64,000 nt of DNA from contig NC_060064.1 of NCBI RefSeq assembly GCF_020283565.1, positions 19,612,337 through 19,676,336 of the forward strand. The letters run 5' to 3'. How positions within the stretch are numbered: the stretch's first letter is position 1; the number at the start of each line of letters is the position of its first letter. A program made the position numbers and the translations under genes. The stretch comes from Trifolium pratense (taxonomy: Eukaryota > Streptophyta > Magnoliopsida > Fabales > Fabaceae). Of the stretch, positions 1 through 16,365 are shown in pieces. The notes beneath the pieces were generated by a model. It did no database searches. It had not been told where the DNA came from and was given only the letters and a program-made list of their open reading frames with translations.

Positions 1-8
1 ATATCCCT

Positions 9-174
9 TTTGGTTTTCACCCTCTGGTTCATAGGGAAAGGGGGCCCTAGTAGTCTAGAATTCGGGGCGAGTTCTGACATCAAGTGGTTCCAGTCCCCTC
101 CCAAATGCAATTGCGGGGGATCGAACCGTAGTCCTCCCTACCAAATTCAGCGCCAATCACCACTGAACCAACTA
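9..174 (-). mobile_element. tRNA-derived SINE (Au-like)
   Basis: On the minus strand this copy has a pol III A box (TGGTTCAGTGG, 160-170) and a B box (GGTTCGATCCCC, 116-126), followed by the SINE body and a T-rich end. Related copies are at 15388-15535, 17975-18065 and 57197-57351. It lies inside intron 2 of the left peroxidase gene, in the same orientation as the gene. The Au-type label rests on general resemblance to plant Au SINEs. Confidence 0.7.
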
Positions 175-403
175 AATTTTGGTTTTATGATCTATAACTT
201 TATTATAGTAAGAAAAAACCTTTATATTGCATATGTATGAAAAATGAGCCGTGTTGATCTCTTCATTCTAATAAACACACTCTTTTTTCTATATGCACTT
301 TTTATTTATCGGATAAAATTCATACATATTTCGTTATTTATGTGGGCCTATTTTTAAAATGTTAAGACCCAAATAAATTTCGTCAAGTAAAAAGTGAGTA
401 TTA

Positions 404-2389
<1,986 letters not shown>

Positions 2390-2468
2390 GTTTGTGGTAA
2401 TGAGAATTCTATATAATTTTATGTGAGCTAGCTTATGATTATGTACTTGTGATTCTATCTATATATTT

Positions 2469-2487
2469 GTCACATATTTATATAGTA
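2469..2487 (-). promoter_or_regulatory. Putative core promoter (TATA) of left peroxidase
   Basis: On the minus strand the sequence reads TATATAAATATGTGACA, about 90 bp upstream of the start codon at 2389. Nearly the same string (TATATAAATACGTGACA) lies about 115 bp upstream of the second peroxidase. This supports it as the inherited TATA region. Confidence 0.5.
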
Positions 2488-2489
2488 TT

Positions 2490-3030
2490 AGTAGGTCTAC
2501 TTTGGGATTTTCTTTGGTCAATATATCACAAACAATTATTTGAATTTTTTTATATTGTCCTATTGGATACGTGATCTCTTCATATAAATTAAATTTTCGT
2601 TTACTATTTGACAATTAAATTTGAATTTATTATCTTGTATATATCTAAGCTTTTTACCGACGGGACTTTGTCTTAAGGAGTGGAAATATTTGATTTTAAT
2701 TAATAATTATAACCATAAATATAAAAATCAAACATAAATATTAAAATATAAGTTTAGTGTAATTGTTATTGTTTTTTTGACTTAGTGTAGTTGTTATTGC
2801 TATATATTACTATGTCAACATTGCTACATCAAATATTAATCAACATTGCGAAATTAAGCATTTGACAATATTGCAATTGGGCAAAAGAGCCACAAGTTGG
2901 TTATGATGATATCTTCTTATTACATATATTAATCAACAAGTAAAGCATAGGAGGAGGAATTAAAACTTGCAGCAATGAATTGTTTTTAAAAGATACGAGT
3001 TCATGTCAAGAGGGTTATCCAGGAATTATT
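2490..3030. other. Gene-less AT-rich spacer upstream of left peroxidase
   Basis: No convincing coding sequence, RNA gene or bounded repeat is visible. The stretch holds the distal upstream region of the peroxidase at 485-2389. Confidence 0.4.
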
Positions 3031-3034
3031 CATA

Positions 3035-3465
3035 TTGAGCTCAAACAAATGTATAAGTGAGTTAAACATCACACTTTAATTCAAAATCTTAAGATATTAG
3101 ATTTATGGGTCATCTCATTGATCAAGTGTTCAACCTCCACTTTTCTAAGCAATGTGAAACTTAACTCATCTCACACTTGCCACAACATTTCCCATCATCT
3201 TTGTCAGGAAAACTTTCGATATAAGAAGTTGGTCGAAATATCCTTCGTCGAACCATCGACTCTAATACCACTGTTGTTCACGAGGGGGAAGCTGGAGGAT
3301 CATCCACATTGGGCTCAAAATAACTATACAAATGATTTAGACACCACACTTTAACCTAAAACCTTAAGACATTAGGTTCACGGATCCTCGCACCTATAAA
3401 GTGCTCAACCTCTACTTTTCTAAATAATGTGAGACTTAACTCACCTTACACTTGCCACAACAGTG
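3035..3465. repeat. Imperfect tandem duplication of an interspersed repeat
   Basis: Two copies of a unit of about 200-250 bp follow each other (about 3035-3200 and 3300-3465). Each has the order 'attgggctca', 'caccacactttaa', 'ttaagacattag', 'ctcaacctccacttttcta', 'aatgtgagacttaactca', 'cacttgccacaaca'. The unit recalls common legume LTR-derived repeats, but its class is not established. Short open frames here are not protein-like. Confidence 0.6.
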
Positions 3466-4020
3466 CCACAATAGTTTTGAGCGCCTTAAGTAAGTAGTTA
3501 AATTTGATCTATGACTCTTGTAAATGGAGAAAATTTGGTTGAAAAGGGAGAATTCACCTCACGTACCCGATAAATTCTCCGACGGAAATTAGTCACTACT
3601 AAATGACGGTAGGAACTTTGTAAATAAACTATAGTAATAAACAAAAAAAATACTTGGGCTAAAATATTAATCATCTTGTTGCACTTGCAGGCCCTTAATC
3701 AATGATGTAGTTAGCAAATTATAGTTGTACTAAGCTGTCCAAGGAAAAAAATTCCCACTTTTATAGTCTCATGTCACATTGATTCTACTCTTAGTAGCTA
3801 AAGCAAGATCTTAGTGACTACCACTAAGTGGACTTTGTGCAATGTCAAGTGCTGGCTTCAACTACCATGTGAATTGCAACTGTGGAAGCAAGAAGCTTGT
3901 GATCAATCTTTGAATAACACTCGTGTAATAAATCAAGCATCTAATAATTTTTCAAAATACATTTGAAATACAACAAAACAACTAGCAACGATTCACAATT
4001 AGCAAGAGTCCAACAATTAA
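3466..4020. other. Unassigned intergenic DNA
   Basis: No gene, tRNA or bounded element is recognised. Sequence is AT-rich without repeats that I can define. Confidence 0.3.
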
Positions 4021-4026
4021 CCTTTT

Positions 4027-5305
4027 CTCCCGTGCTTATCCTTACTCTGAGATTGCGGTCTTCAACATTATAAATAACTTTTTGTCAAATAATCGATTAT
4101 CCCAAAAGTTTAAATTATTAGGATATAGTCATATCAATGATTTTATATTATTTCTAACACTTTCCTAGAAGAGTGATACCAAATAATAGGCACCCATTTA
4201 ACAAAAAAATTATCCCTAAATATAAATTCATTTCCAAATTATTTCATATAATTATCGTTCATTTTTTTAATATAAATAAACTCCTAATTAATACTACTAC
4301 TAAGTGTTTTAGAATATGCAAAATTAAGTCCACAAATTCTAGATCAACCGGTAAATATGCAAAAATTGTTAGGTCGGATGCATGATTGATGTTTGAACTC
4401 CGGTCCATCCGCTTCGTGTGTATGAGTTTTCAACGACTTGTTGATGATAGTCAATTATATGATTTTTTAGTAGTAATTTAGGGTAGTTTTAATAGCAATT
4501 GAAGCCCAAAAACAATCAAATACCTAGAAAAGTGAAGTTACTCGGCCTAGAAACAAGAAAAGTGGAAAAAACATCAAAAAAGGGCAAAAACGTAATAAAC
4601 AACGCAAGCTATCATACCTACGATGAGATCCAACATGGCGCGATGAGAAGGCGGTTTAAATTGAAGAAAATCTGCAACAAATCTTTTCCCGTGCTTATCC
4701 TTACTCTGATTGCGGTCTTCAACATTATAAATAACTTTCTGTCAAATAACCGATTATCCCAAAAGCTTAAACTCTTAGGATAAAGTCATATCAATGATTT
4801 TATATTATTTCTAACACGCCCCCTCACGCAAGAACCAACTTGGGCTTGAAGCGTGGATAATGCATAGACCCACCTACCACATGCTTAAATTCCATTTTTT
4901 TTTAAAATTAGAAAGTGAGGGGAGCAGGGATCAAACTCTAGACCACTTAGTCATAGAAACTCTGATACTGTGTCAAATAATTGATTATCCCAAAAGCTTA
5001 AGCTGTTAGGATATCAATGATTTTATATTATTTCTAACACTTACATAGAAGAGTGATACTAAATAATTTAACAAAAAATTATCCGTAAATATAAATTTCC
5101 AAATTATTTCATATATTTATCGTTCATTTTTTTTAATATAAATAAACTCCTAATTAATACCACTAAGTGTTTTAGAATATGCAAAATTAAGTTCACAAAT
5201 TCTAGATCAACCGGTAAAAATGCAAAAATTGTTAGGTTAGATGTATGATCGATGTTTGAATTCCGGTCCATCTGCTTCGAGTGTATGAGTTTTCAATGAC
5301 TCGTC
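4027..5305. repeat. Duplicated segment with SINE-like units
   Basis: A block of about 400 bp at 4027-4440 is repeated at 4685-5300. Both copies contain 'cccgtgcttatccttactct', 'cgattatcccaaaagct', a long shared run around 'cataattatcgttcattttt', and a tRNA-like part with an A-box-like 'tagatcaaccggtaaa' and B-box-like 'gtttgaactcc'. The second copy is interrupted at about 4817-4970 by a repeat starting 'cgccccctcacgcaagaacc', flanked by another copy of the 'tgtcaaataa...cccaaaagc' motif, giving three copies of that motif in all. Confidence 0.65.
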
Positions 5306-5457
5306 ATTTGGTCTATTTATGAAATAAAAAAGAATATGAAAAATCAAAATTAACCATATACATTAACTATATATAAAATAGACACATTAATCATCCGTAA
5401 GTTTAACTCAGTTGGTAGAGAAATTACATTTAATAGCATAAATAACATACTCATACC

Positions 5458-6763
5458 TAGAGCTGGGTATGCGGGCTAGCCCGCCCCGTTTAACCCGCCC
5501 CGCATAAACCCGCATATTAAACGGGGCGAGCAAGCCCGTCGGCAAATATAAACGAGTTATAATATTAAGCCCAAGTCCGGTCCGCATAAGCCCGCGGGTT
5601 AAACGGTTAACCCGCGGACTATTACAAAAAAAAATCATTTTTTTCAAAAAAAAACTAAATTAGTAAAATATTGATATAATGAAAGCTTAAAAAAATATAG
5701 GCTTAACTACACATTTGGTCCCTTACGTTTATTTTAGGTTTCAATTTGGTCCCTTACGTTTAAAAAGTATCAATTTGGTCCCTTACGTTTATTTTAGGTT
5801 TCAAGTTAGTCCTTTCCGTTAGTTTTGTCACTAACACCGTTTGAACAGTACACGTGTCAGCGTGTCAAAGTGCCACGTGTCAGTCCACGTATGCAAATTG
5901 ACTGCCACATGTGACAAAATTGACGGAAAGGACTAACTTGAAACCTAAAATAAACGTAAGGGACCAAATTGATACTTTTTAAACGTAAGGGACCAAATTG
6001 AAACCTAAAATAAACGTAAGGGACCAAATGTATAGTTAAGCGAAAAATATATTATTAATAATTTTATGTTATAACATATAAATTGTAACTAACAAATAAA
6101 AATAAATAAAGTTTGTGATATCATTGAGTTTATCTATCTTCTCTTTGTAAGTAATGCAACTAAAATCAAGTTCAACTGATTCTTATCGTCATTTTTTTAC
6201 TGTCCATTTTAGTGAGAAAAACTTTCTACATGTACCCAAAAAAACATAAAAAGATTAACAGATTAAATTTAACTAAGTCACATCAAGGTAATCAAATTAT
6301 TCAAAATATAATAGCGGAAAATACCCCCAAGAAAAATAACTACCCATTTGGACATGTATCTTTTAAATACTAGCAAATGTATATACAGCTAAGACAAAGT
6401 AAAAGATAGTGAAACCTGATGTTTTGTGTTGTTGTCTACTTGATTAAAATTGAAGTGTGTTGTTGCTTTTTATAATTAGGGTTTAGACTAAGTCTTTTTT
6501 TTTTTGTTAAAAAAGTTGAATTTGGACATGGACCAAGTTATTTATATATCTGACAAATTTTGTAATTAATTATATAAAAAAAAGCAGGCGGGCCACGGGC
6601 TAACCCGCGAACCCGCGGATTTAACCCGCATAACCCGCGGTTTTAACGGTCCAACCCACACGGGCAAAAATGTAAACGGGCCAAAAAAAATTGGTCTTAA
6701 GTCCGTGCGGACTGCGGGTTAAACGGGTCGGCCCGCGGACCTTAGTCCGTATACCCAGCTCTA
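5458..6763. mobile_element. Non-autonomous hAT element (GC-rich ends)
   Basis: Terminal inverted repeats are TAGAGCTGGGTA and TACCCAGCTCTA. The flanking 8 bp target duplication is CTCATACC (5450-5457 and 6764-6771). Both subterminal regions are packed with CCCGC/GCGGG motifs, as expected for transposase binding arrays in hAT elements. No transposase is encoded. A foldback MITE is nested at 5700-6042. The element at 29036-30184 shares the TAGAGCTG terminus. Confidence 0.88.
5700..6042. mobile_element. Foldback Mutator-like MITE nested in hAT element
   Basis: The two arms are nearly perfect inverted repeats containing reiterated 'TTTGGTCCCTTACGTTT', with outer ends GGCTTAACTA and TAGTTAAGCG. 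A 9 bp target duplication AAAAATATA lies at 5691-5699 and 6043-6051. The centre holds ACGTGTCAG/CCACGTGTC motifs. The 9 bp duplication and long arms point to a Mutator-type MITE. No coding capacity. Confidence 0.88.
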
Positions 6764-6771
6764 CTCATACC

Positions 6772-7136
6772 TATAAATAATGTGATAAAATTAAAGTAAT
6801 TAGAATACTTATGCCTTTAGATCTACATTGTTGATAAAGTTACTCGCGGTGTAAATGAGAGAGAGAATGAAGAAGAAAAAAAAAGAGTTTTGAGCTTAAC
6901 ATTCCTTCCTTTGCTTGAAGATGAAAACAAAACTTGTACTCTATTCTTGTTGAGCTTGAAACAAATTCCTATGAAAAGAAATGACCAATCAAGAGATTCC
7001 ACATTGCTAGTATAGACAATTAGGATTTTACTTTTAAGGCTATTACTTACTCCTCATTCCCTTATTATAAGCCTTATTTCTATTTTCACGCATTAAGAAA
7101 AGTTAGTAGTGTAATTAATATGTATTTTTTGGATGT
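6772..7136. other. Spacer between hAT and Mutator-like elements
   Basis: Nothing gene-like is seen. The end (about 7037-7080) carries 'aaggctattacttactcctc', which recurs at 8143-8170 beyond the next element. Confidence 0.35.
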
Positions 7137-7145
7137 TACAATTAT

Positions 7146-8105
7146 GAGGAGTGCTAGGGTCACACCCTTTAACACACTCCCATAAATACACCCACACATG
7201 GAAAGCCAAGTCAGCAATTTTTTTATTTCTTTTACTTGTTAACCGGATGTGCAGGTTAAAACAGATAAACCTTTTTGTAATTTTTTTTTTTATAATTTAT
7301 CTTTGTCTCTTTGACATCGCAATTTCCATGACCGCAACAAGCTCCATGATTTTTCCTATCTGATTCATCTAGCACTTCAATTATCGGCTACTAATTACCC
7401 TGTTGCAAGCTCTTGTTGTCATTTCCATTAATTCCCATCATTTTGTCGAGAGTTCCGATCTGTTCTGTCGTGCTCTGTTAGCGGCGACCATCTCTGTTGT
7501 TAGCTCTGTTCCGTTAGCCGCATCGTTCTGTTCCTGTTGCCATCGATGTGAGCCACACCGTTTTGTCGGGAGTTCCGATCTGTTCTGTCGCACATCAATC
7601 TTTGTGTTTTTTTCCTCCCAGATCTAAATTGTCTTCTCTACTTTTTAAATGGATTTTAAACCAATTGAACTAATTGAAGCATAGGATCATCGATTGTGGC
7701 ATTCTTTTTGTGTTTTAATTAAAATTTATATAACATTACTTTGGTGGATTGTTTAGATTTCATTGAGAATTTGGGAAAGATATTCCACTCATTTTTGCGA
7801 GTGATATTGTTTCTATAATTTTGTGTGTGCAGAAGCTTTCAAATTGTGTTTAATAATTTAGGTAAAAGATTGACTTGAACATAGTAGAAGTTCCCAGAGA
7901 GTGAAGAAACGGTGGTGGTGGAGGAGGTTGAATAAAGAAGATGAAAAGTTTAAATAATTATTAATTAAAAATATAAAATAAATAATTACAACCTGTAAGA
8001 GAAACCGGTTCCCAGTTAAATGGATAATAAAAATAGGTGATGTGGTTAATTATGATTGGAGTGTGTTATAAGGGTGTGTTAGAGAGTGTGACACTAGCAC
8101 TTCTC
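7146..8105. mobile_element. Mutator-like TIR element, about 960 bp
   Basis: The ends are inverted repeats: GAGGAGTGCTAGGGTCACAC at the left, and the complement of GAGAAGTGCTAGTGTCACAC at the right. Both arms also carry AACACACTCC-type motifs. Flanks show a 9 bp duplication with one mismatch (TACAATTAT 7137-7145, TATAATTAT 8106-8114). The interior (7400-7620) has a reiterated GTTCCGATCTGTTCTGTCG segment and no transposase, so it is non-autonomous. Confidence 0.75.
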
Positions 8106-8142
8106 TATAATTATTAAATTGTCTTTGGTAAAAAGATGTTTT

Positions 8143-8600
8143 AAGGCTATTACTTACTCCTCATTCCCTTAAAAAGATGTCTTTATTACTACGTTTTTTA
8201 AGAGAAGTTCAAAGAGTATCTAGGCCATATATTAATCAAATCAAGTACAAGAATGAGGATTAGGCAATAGTCAAAATCATGAAATCATCAAGAAGGTCCC
8301 AAGTTAGAAGCTTAAGATTTATTTTACTTCTTACTTCTCACAACCTTCTCAAAGAGGTTTAGCACATCTCAAGTTTCCTTCATAGCTGATCAGTGTCCCA
8401 TAAGCTTAATCTTGTATGATACTATGACCACACCTTTAAGGGCACACTTTATATAGATTTGGCCCTTTCATGACTATGAGCTAGATTCATACATTTCACT
8501 CATAAGGTTCAACCATTTTTGAGATTTTCTCATTTGATACTAGCGGTTGCCTTTTCATTCTTCTTCTTTTCTATTCGTTTGGGGATCAACCATCTTTTGG
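8143..8600. other. Intergenic DNA, no defined element
   Basis: Apart from the 8143-8170 repeat shared with 7037-7065, no gene or bounded repeat is recognised. Confidence 0.3.
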
Positions 8601-8607
8601 GATAAAT

Positions 8608-9345
8608 AGCCTACGAGTCGGGTTGTCCTTCTTAGTTCGAGTGGTTGCCTTTTACCGACTTTCATTCACATGTTTTTGTTTTCACATTCACCACACAAGA
8701 TCAATTAGGACTTAGATGAAAGGGTACTGATAAACTCAACCATGCTTCATAGGACAAAAAAAATTCATTTATGGTCTCTCAAAGTTTAAGTTTTAGATTT
8801 CCAAGCATAAGAATGATACAAACGAGCAAAGAATAGAATATGAATTCTATTTGCATGCTCTTATGATCAAAAACTCAATTATAGATTGCAAAAAGTAAGA
8901 AATGAAAAAAAAATTGGTAAATTATCAAACCTTTAACTTAAAAAAATTGGTAAATTTGTTAATAACCTTCGAGTCGGGTTATATTTCTTAGTTCGAGTGG
9001 TTGTCTTATAACGACTTTCATTCACATATTTTTTTTCACTTACAATATATAATATTTTGCTCAAGGATCATCACAACACAAGATCAATTATGACTTATTG
9101 ATGAAAGGGTGCCGATAAACTCAATCATGTTTTATAGGACAAAATGTTTCATTTAAGGTTTCAAAGTTTAAGTTCTAGTTCTAGATTGCCAAGCATAAGA
9201 AGCAAACGAGGAAAAGAGCATAGACTATGAAGTCTATTAGAAAGCTCTTATGGTAAAAAACTCAATTATAGAATATTGCAAAAAGTAAGAAATGAAAGAA
9301 AATTGTTAACTTATGAAACCTTTAACTTCAATTCTCCACAAATTT
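8608..9345. repeat. Diverged tandem duplication, unit about 360 bp
   Basis: Copy 1 (about 8608-8950) and copy 2 (about 8964-9345) share ordered motifs: 'cgagtcgggtt', 'cttagttcgagtggttg', 'cgactttcattcacat', 'acaagatcaatta', 'gatgaaagggt', 'gataaactcaa', 'ccaagcataagaa' and 'aaactcaattatag'. Origin unknown; no coding signal. Confidence 0.7.
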
Positions 9346-9722
9346 TTTTAAAAAAAAAACTTAAATTCTCCACAAAAAATTCCATGTCATTCCCCTCACA
9401 ACAATAAATCCTATTATTCTAGTGTCGATTATGGACGAATCATCTAGTAAACAGGTGATTGAATTCAAATGGTTCATGAGCTTTCATTTAAGAACGAATC
9501 GTTTTGATTCAGAACAATCTAAATTCACATTATAATCAGAATAATTCTTAATCAATTTATTTTTTACTTCCATATGAAACTCTGAAGTATTAAACCTCTT
9601 TTCATGATAACTTATTATTAGTTTTTAGTTTAGCTCTCCTTTACTAAAAATGTTTAAGCCCAACACTTGGGCCTGACTTTTATATTACTTGGGCCTGAGT
9701 TTATGATTATGCCCTGTTTAAT

Positions 9723-9932
9723 GATGTTTTTTCTCCCCACCTCCTGTGAATCTTTTATGCCCTTAATATTCCAATTTTGCCCTTACAGAAAAATTCGGTT
9801 CGCAGAAACCGAATTTTTACTAGTGCAAATTCAGAGTAAATTTCGGTTTTTAGAAACTGAATTTTTTTTTCAAGGGCAAAATTGGAAATTCAAGAGAATA
9901 AAAGATTCGCGGGGGTGGGAAGAGAAAACATC
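9723..9932. mobile_element. Mutator-like MITE, 210 bp
   Basis: Foldback element with arms containing 'TTCCAATTTTGCCCTT' and its complement, and ends GATGTTTTTTCTCCCC and GGGAAGAGAAAACATC. It is flanked by a perfect 9 bp duplication CTGTTTAAT (9714-9722 and 9933-9941). It sits about 190 bp beyond the stop codon of the complete peroxidase. Confidence 0.88.
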
Positions 9933-10120
9933 CTGTTTAATATTCCACACACCAAGAAGGTTTGACAATTAAATAGGTACCAACATTATTATTGATTGAT
10001 ATATTGATATATCGATTTACATTAATTAAGTTTAATGAGAGATTTATGATTACAATATATAGAATAATCCATAACCTTGTATTGTACTTTTACTTATACA
10101 ATACTAAAAGGTCCAAAATC

Positions 10121-13632
<3,512 letters not shown>

Positions 13633-13735
13633 GGTATAATTGTATTTTATACTTAAAAAAGGAAAAATTATATACTAAGAGAATGCAAAGAAATGAGAGG
13701 CTTATAGTTATGCTTGTGATTAAGGTCTTGAGATG

Positions 13736-13754
13736 TGTCACGTATTTATATATG
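13736..13754 (-). promoter_or_regulatory. Putative core promoter (TATA) of complete peroxidase
   Basis: The minus strand reads TATATAAATACGTGACA about 115 bp upstream of the ATG at 13632. It matches the equivalent site of the left peroxidase at all but one position. The adjacent ACGTGACA resembles ACGT-core elements, but regulation is not shown. Confidence 0.5.
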
Positions 13755-13894
13755 AGAGTTTGCCTTAGATTAATTTGTTTTATTCTCTTGTCAATATTTA
13801 GCCACAAGGGATTAAAAAAATACTAGTATGTTTGATTATTGAAAAGGAGGAAGTGACATCATAGTTGTATATCAGCATAATCATTAAGTTTAAT

Positions 13895-13900
13895 CATACA

Positions 13901-13936
<36 letters not shown>

Positions 13937-13945
13937 TATATATAT
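13895..13945. repeat. Microsatellite (CATA)n-(TA)n
   Basis: A perfect run of tetranucleotide CATA units passes directly into TA dinucleotides. Confidence 0.98.
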
Positions 13946-14525
13946 GAATGATGGATTGCTTTAAGTGGTAAAAGATTTAAACTTATAAAGTAGTTAATAT
14001 TAAATAACGATAGAAAATTGGTACTCGGTGGCAGACCCTGGATCAAGGGTGCAAATTTTTTAATTTCATTAACAATAATTATTATATTTAATAAAACTAT
14101 TTAAGATACCAATTTTTAGTGCCTAAATTTTTTTCTTCTTATTTTACTATTTATTTAAACCACTAAATAAATAATTGCATAAAATAATTTCTAATATTTT
14201 TTTGTTGATAACACAAATTTATGTGAGTTGAATTTCGAGAACTCAACATGATTAGGATAATCCTTAAAATTCAAGAAATGCTGATAGAATATTTATAGAC
14301 AACCACTAAAGACTTTTGAGGTAAAATAATGTTTTGAGGGAATTCAAATGATTTGAGGTGAATTCCACTGTTTGGATGAAAATTTGAAGAATTTTCAAAA
14401 TGATGGAAATTTATGAAGTATTTTGTCCAAGTTAAATATAGAGAATTTCAAAATGACACCTAAAACCAAATAATTTGAAATTTCTTCTTCTCTATAAACT
14501 TTTAAAAATTACTAATTGATCGTAA
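13946..14525. other. AT-rich spacer
   Basis: No gene or bounded element is visible between the microsatellite and the minisatellite. Confidence 0.35.
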
Positions 14526-14527
14526 AA

Positions 14528-15230
14528 CCTAAAATTAGCCGAAAAACCTAAAAACGATGATATACGCTAAATCGGCCGAAAATCCAAAAATTTGGCAGAA
14601 AATACCTAAAATCGGTCAAAAGCTCAAAAATCGACTATAAACCCAAAAATCGGCTGAAAACCCAAAAAATCGGCCGAAAAACCAAAAATCGACCGAAAAC
14701 CCAAAAAATCGGCCGAAAACCTAAAATCGGCCAAAATCCAAAAAATCGACTATAAACCCTAAAATCGGCCGGCAACCCGAAAAATTGGCAGAAAAACCTA
14801 AAATCGGCCAAAATTCCAAAAATCAATAAACCCTAAAATCGGCTGAAAACCCAAAAAATTGGCCGAAAAACCAAAAATCGACCGAAAACCCAAAATCGGC
14901 CAACATCCAAAAAATCGGCTGAAGAATCTAAAATCGTCCCTAAACCCAAAAAACTCGGCCGAAAACCTAAAATCGACCCAAAATCCTGAAATCTGCTATA
15001 AACCCCAAAATCGGCCAAAAGCCCTAAAATCGACTATAAACTCTAAACCCAAAAAATCGGCCCTAAACCCCAAAAATCGACCCTAAACCCAACAAATCGG
15101 CCGAAAAACCTAAAATCTGCAAAAAAACCAAAAAATCGACTATAAACCCTAAAATCGACCGAAAAACGAAAAATCGACCAAGAAACCCAAAAATCGACTA
15201 TAAACCCTATTATCGGCCAAAAAATGGGTT
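14528..15230. repeat. Degenerate minisatellite, about 18-20 bp unit
   Basis: About 35 irregular units of the type AAAATCGGCCGAAAACCC, interspersed with CTATAAACCCTAAAATCG variants. The alternation of GGCCGA, GGCCAA, CGACC and CGACTATAAA spacers gives higher-order structure. Open frames on both strands (for example repeated RPIFWVFSRF on minus) are products of the repeat and not genes. The units contain AAACCCTA, which resembles the plant telomere repeat. Confidence 0.9.
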
Positions 15231-15387
15231 TATATATGAAATCCTCACACCAAAGTTGCAAAATCTTACAAATTAACCAAACTCTCGATACTTGAATTAT
15301 TTTTCACCTAAATTATTAATTACGTTATGAATTACTATAACATTTGCTTATAAGGACATTAGTATAAAAGTGTTACCGTCTTATTAA

Positions 15388-15535
15388 TTGTTAGTTAATT
15401 TAGTGGTGATTGACGCTGAATTTGGTAAGGAGGATCACATATGGTTCGATCCCCGTAACTGCGATTGAGAGGGGCTTAAACCACTTGATGTCAGAACTGA
15501 CCTAAAAATCAGATTAAACTCATGGTGAAAACAAA
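15388..15535 (+). mobile_element. tRNA-derived SINE (Au-like)
   Basis: A box TTAATTTAGTGG at 15396-15407 and B box GGTTCGATCCC at 15443-15453, followed by the same body as the copy at 57197-57351 and a tail 'ggtgaaaacaaaaaaatg'. Its 3' end is included in the adjacent tandem duplication. Confidence 0.75.
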
Positions 15536-15849
15536 AAAATGTTACCATCTTCTCTGCACCCGCGTCAGTTTTACGTGGATCCGCCCTTGTACGTACTTTA
15601 TATGATATAGCAAAAAAAAAAAGTTTAGTCATATATTTTTTATGGAATTAATTAAATTTTTTTACCCAAATTATTAAAATACAAACTCATGGTGAAAACA
15701 AAAAAATGTTACTATCTTCTCTGCACCCGCGTCAGTTTTACGTGGATCCGCCCTTGTTCGCACTTATATGATATAGCAAAAAAAAAAAAAGTTTAGTCAT
15801 ATATTTTTTATGGAATTAATTAACTTTTTTTCCCAAATTATTAAAATAG
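15516..15849. repeat. Tandem duplication, 167 bp period
   Basis: Copy 1 begins at 15516 and copy 2 at 15683. Both run from 'aaactcatggtgaaaacaaa' through 'cgcgtcagttttacgtgg' to 'cccaaattattaaaata', with only a few differences. The unit contains the SINE tail, so duplication followed SINE insertion. Confidence 0.9.
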
Positions 15850-15880
15850 AATTTATTTATAAAATGGCAAATAATCTAAA

Positions 15881-15882
<2 letters not shown>

Positions 15883-15938
<56 letters not shown>
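15883..15938. repeat. (AT)n microsatellite
   Basis: An uninterrupted AT dinucleotide run of 56 bp. Confidence 0.98.
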
Positions 15939-15942
<4 letters not shown>

Positions 15943-16107
15943 CTTTAATTCAACAATGGAAGCAGAGATCCACTTGTTATTTAAAAACTAATTGATAAAC
16001 CATCACCAACCTCCTAGGTAACATTATCCAAAACAGTAAGAAAGTGTTGTTGCATGAAAGATAAAATAGAAGGTTAAGTATTAAAACTGTTAAAACATAT
16101 TTTTGAC

Positions 16108-16365
16108 AGATTCCAAAATTACACCGTTGGTCTTTTATTTTTTATTTTTTTTATTATTTTGGTTCTTTATTTTATTTTTTGTAATATTTTCATCCTTTAT
16201 TTTTTATTTTGTAACACTTTGATCCTGTATATTTTTTATTTGTAATATTTTTAGTCCTTTTTTGTAACACTTTGGTCTTTTATCTTAATTATTTATAAAA
16301 AATAAAGGACCTAAATGTTAGAAATAAAAAAAATAAAAGACCAAAGTGTTACAAATAAAAAGATA
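16108..16365. mobile_element. Degenerate foldback MITE
   Basis: Left arm motifs 'ttggtcttttatttttta' and 'aacactttgatcctgta' recur in inverted form at the right ('aaaataaaagaccaaagtg'). It has the reiterated 'GGTCCTTTA'-type arms of the MITE at 5700-6042 but is too decayed for a target duplication to be defined. Confidence 0.5.

Noticed and set aside
5460..6770. GC-rich islands as gene promoters
   Set aside because: They are the subterminal arrays of a hAT element with an 8 bp target duplication; the same applies to 29040-29190 and 30040-30180.
7403..7627. 74-codon plus-strand ORF with duplicated Ser/Cys-rich segment
   Set aside because: Lies wholly inside a Mutator-like TIR element and reflects a short internal duplication.
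14528..15230. CRISPR-like array of short repeats
   Set aside because: Units are contiguous and degenerate without unique spacers of constant size, and the window is a plant nuclear genome.
14635..15261. Aromatic-rich open frames on both strands of the minisatellite
   Set aside because: They arise from the repeat itself; no start context, conservation or gene structure.
15388..15535. tRNA gene candidates (A and B boxes here and at 9-174, 51222-51300, 57197-57351)
   Set aside because: The boxes are in repeated elements with SINE tails and target duplications; no complete cloverleaf or acceptor stem can be drawn.
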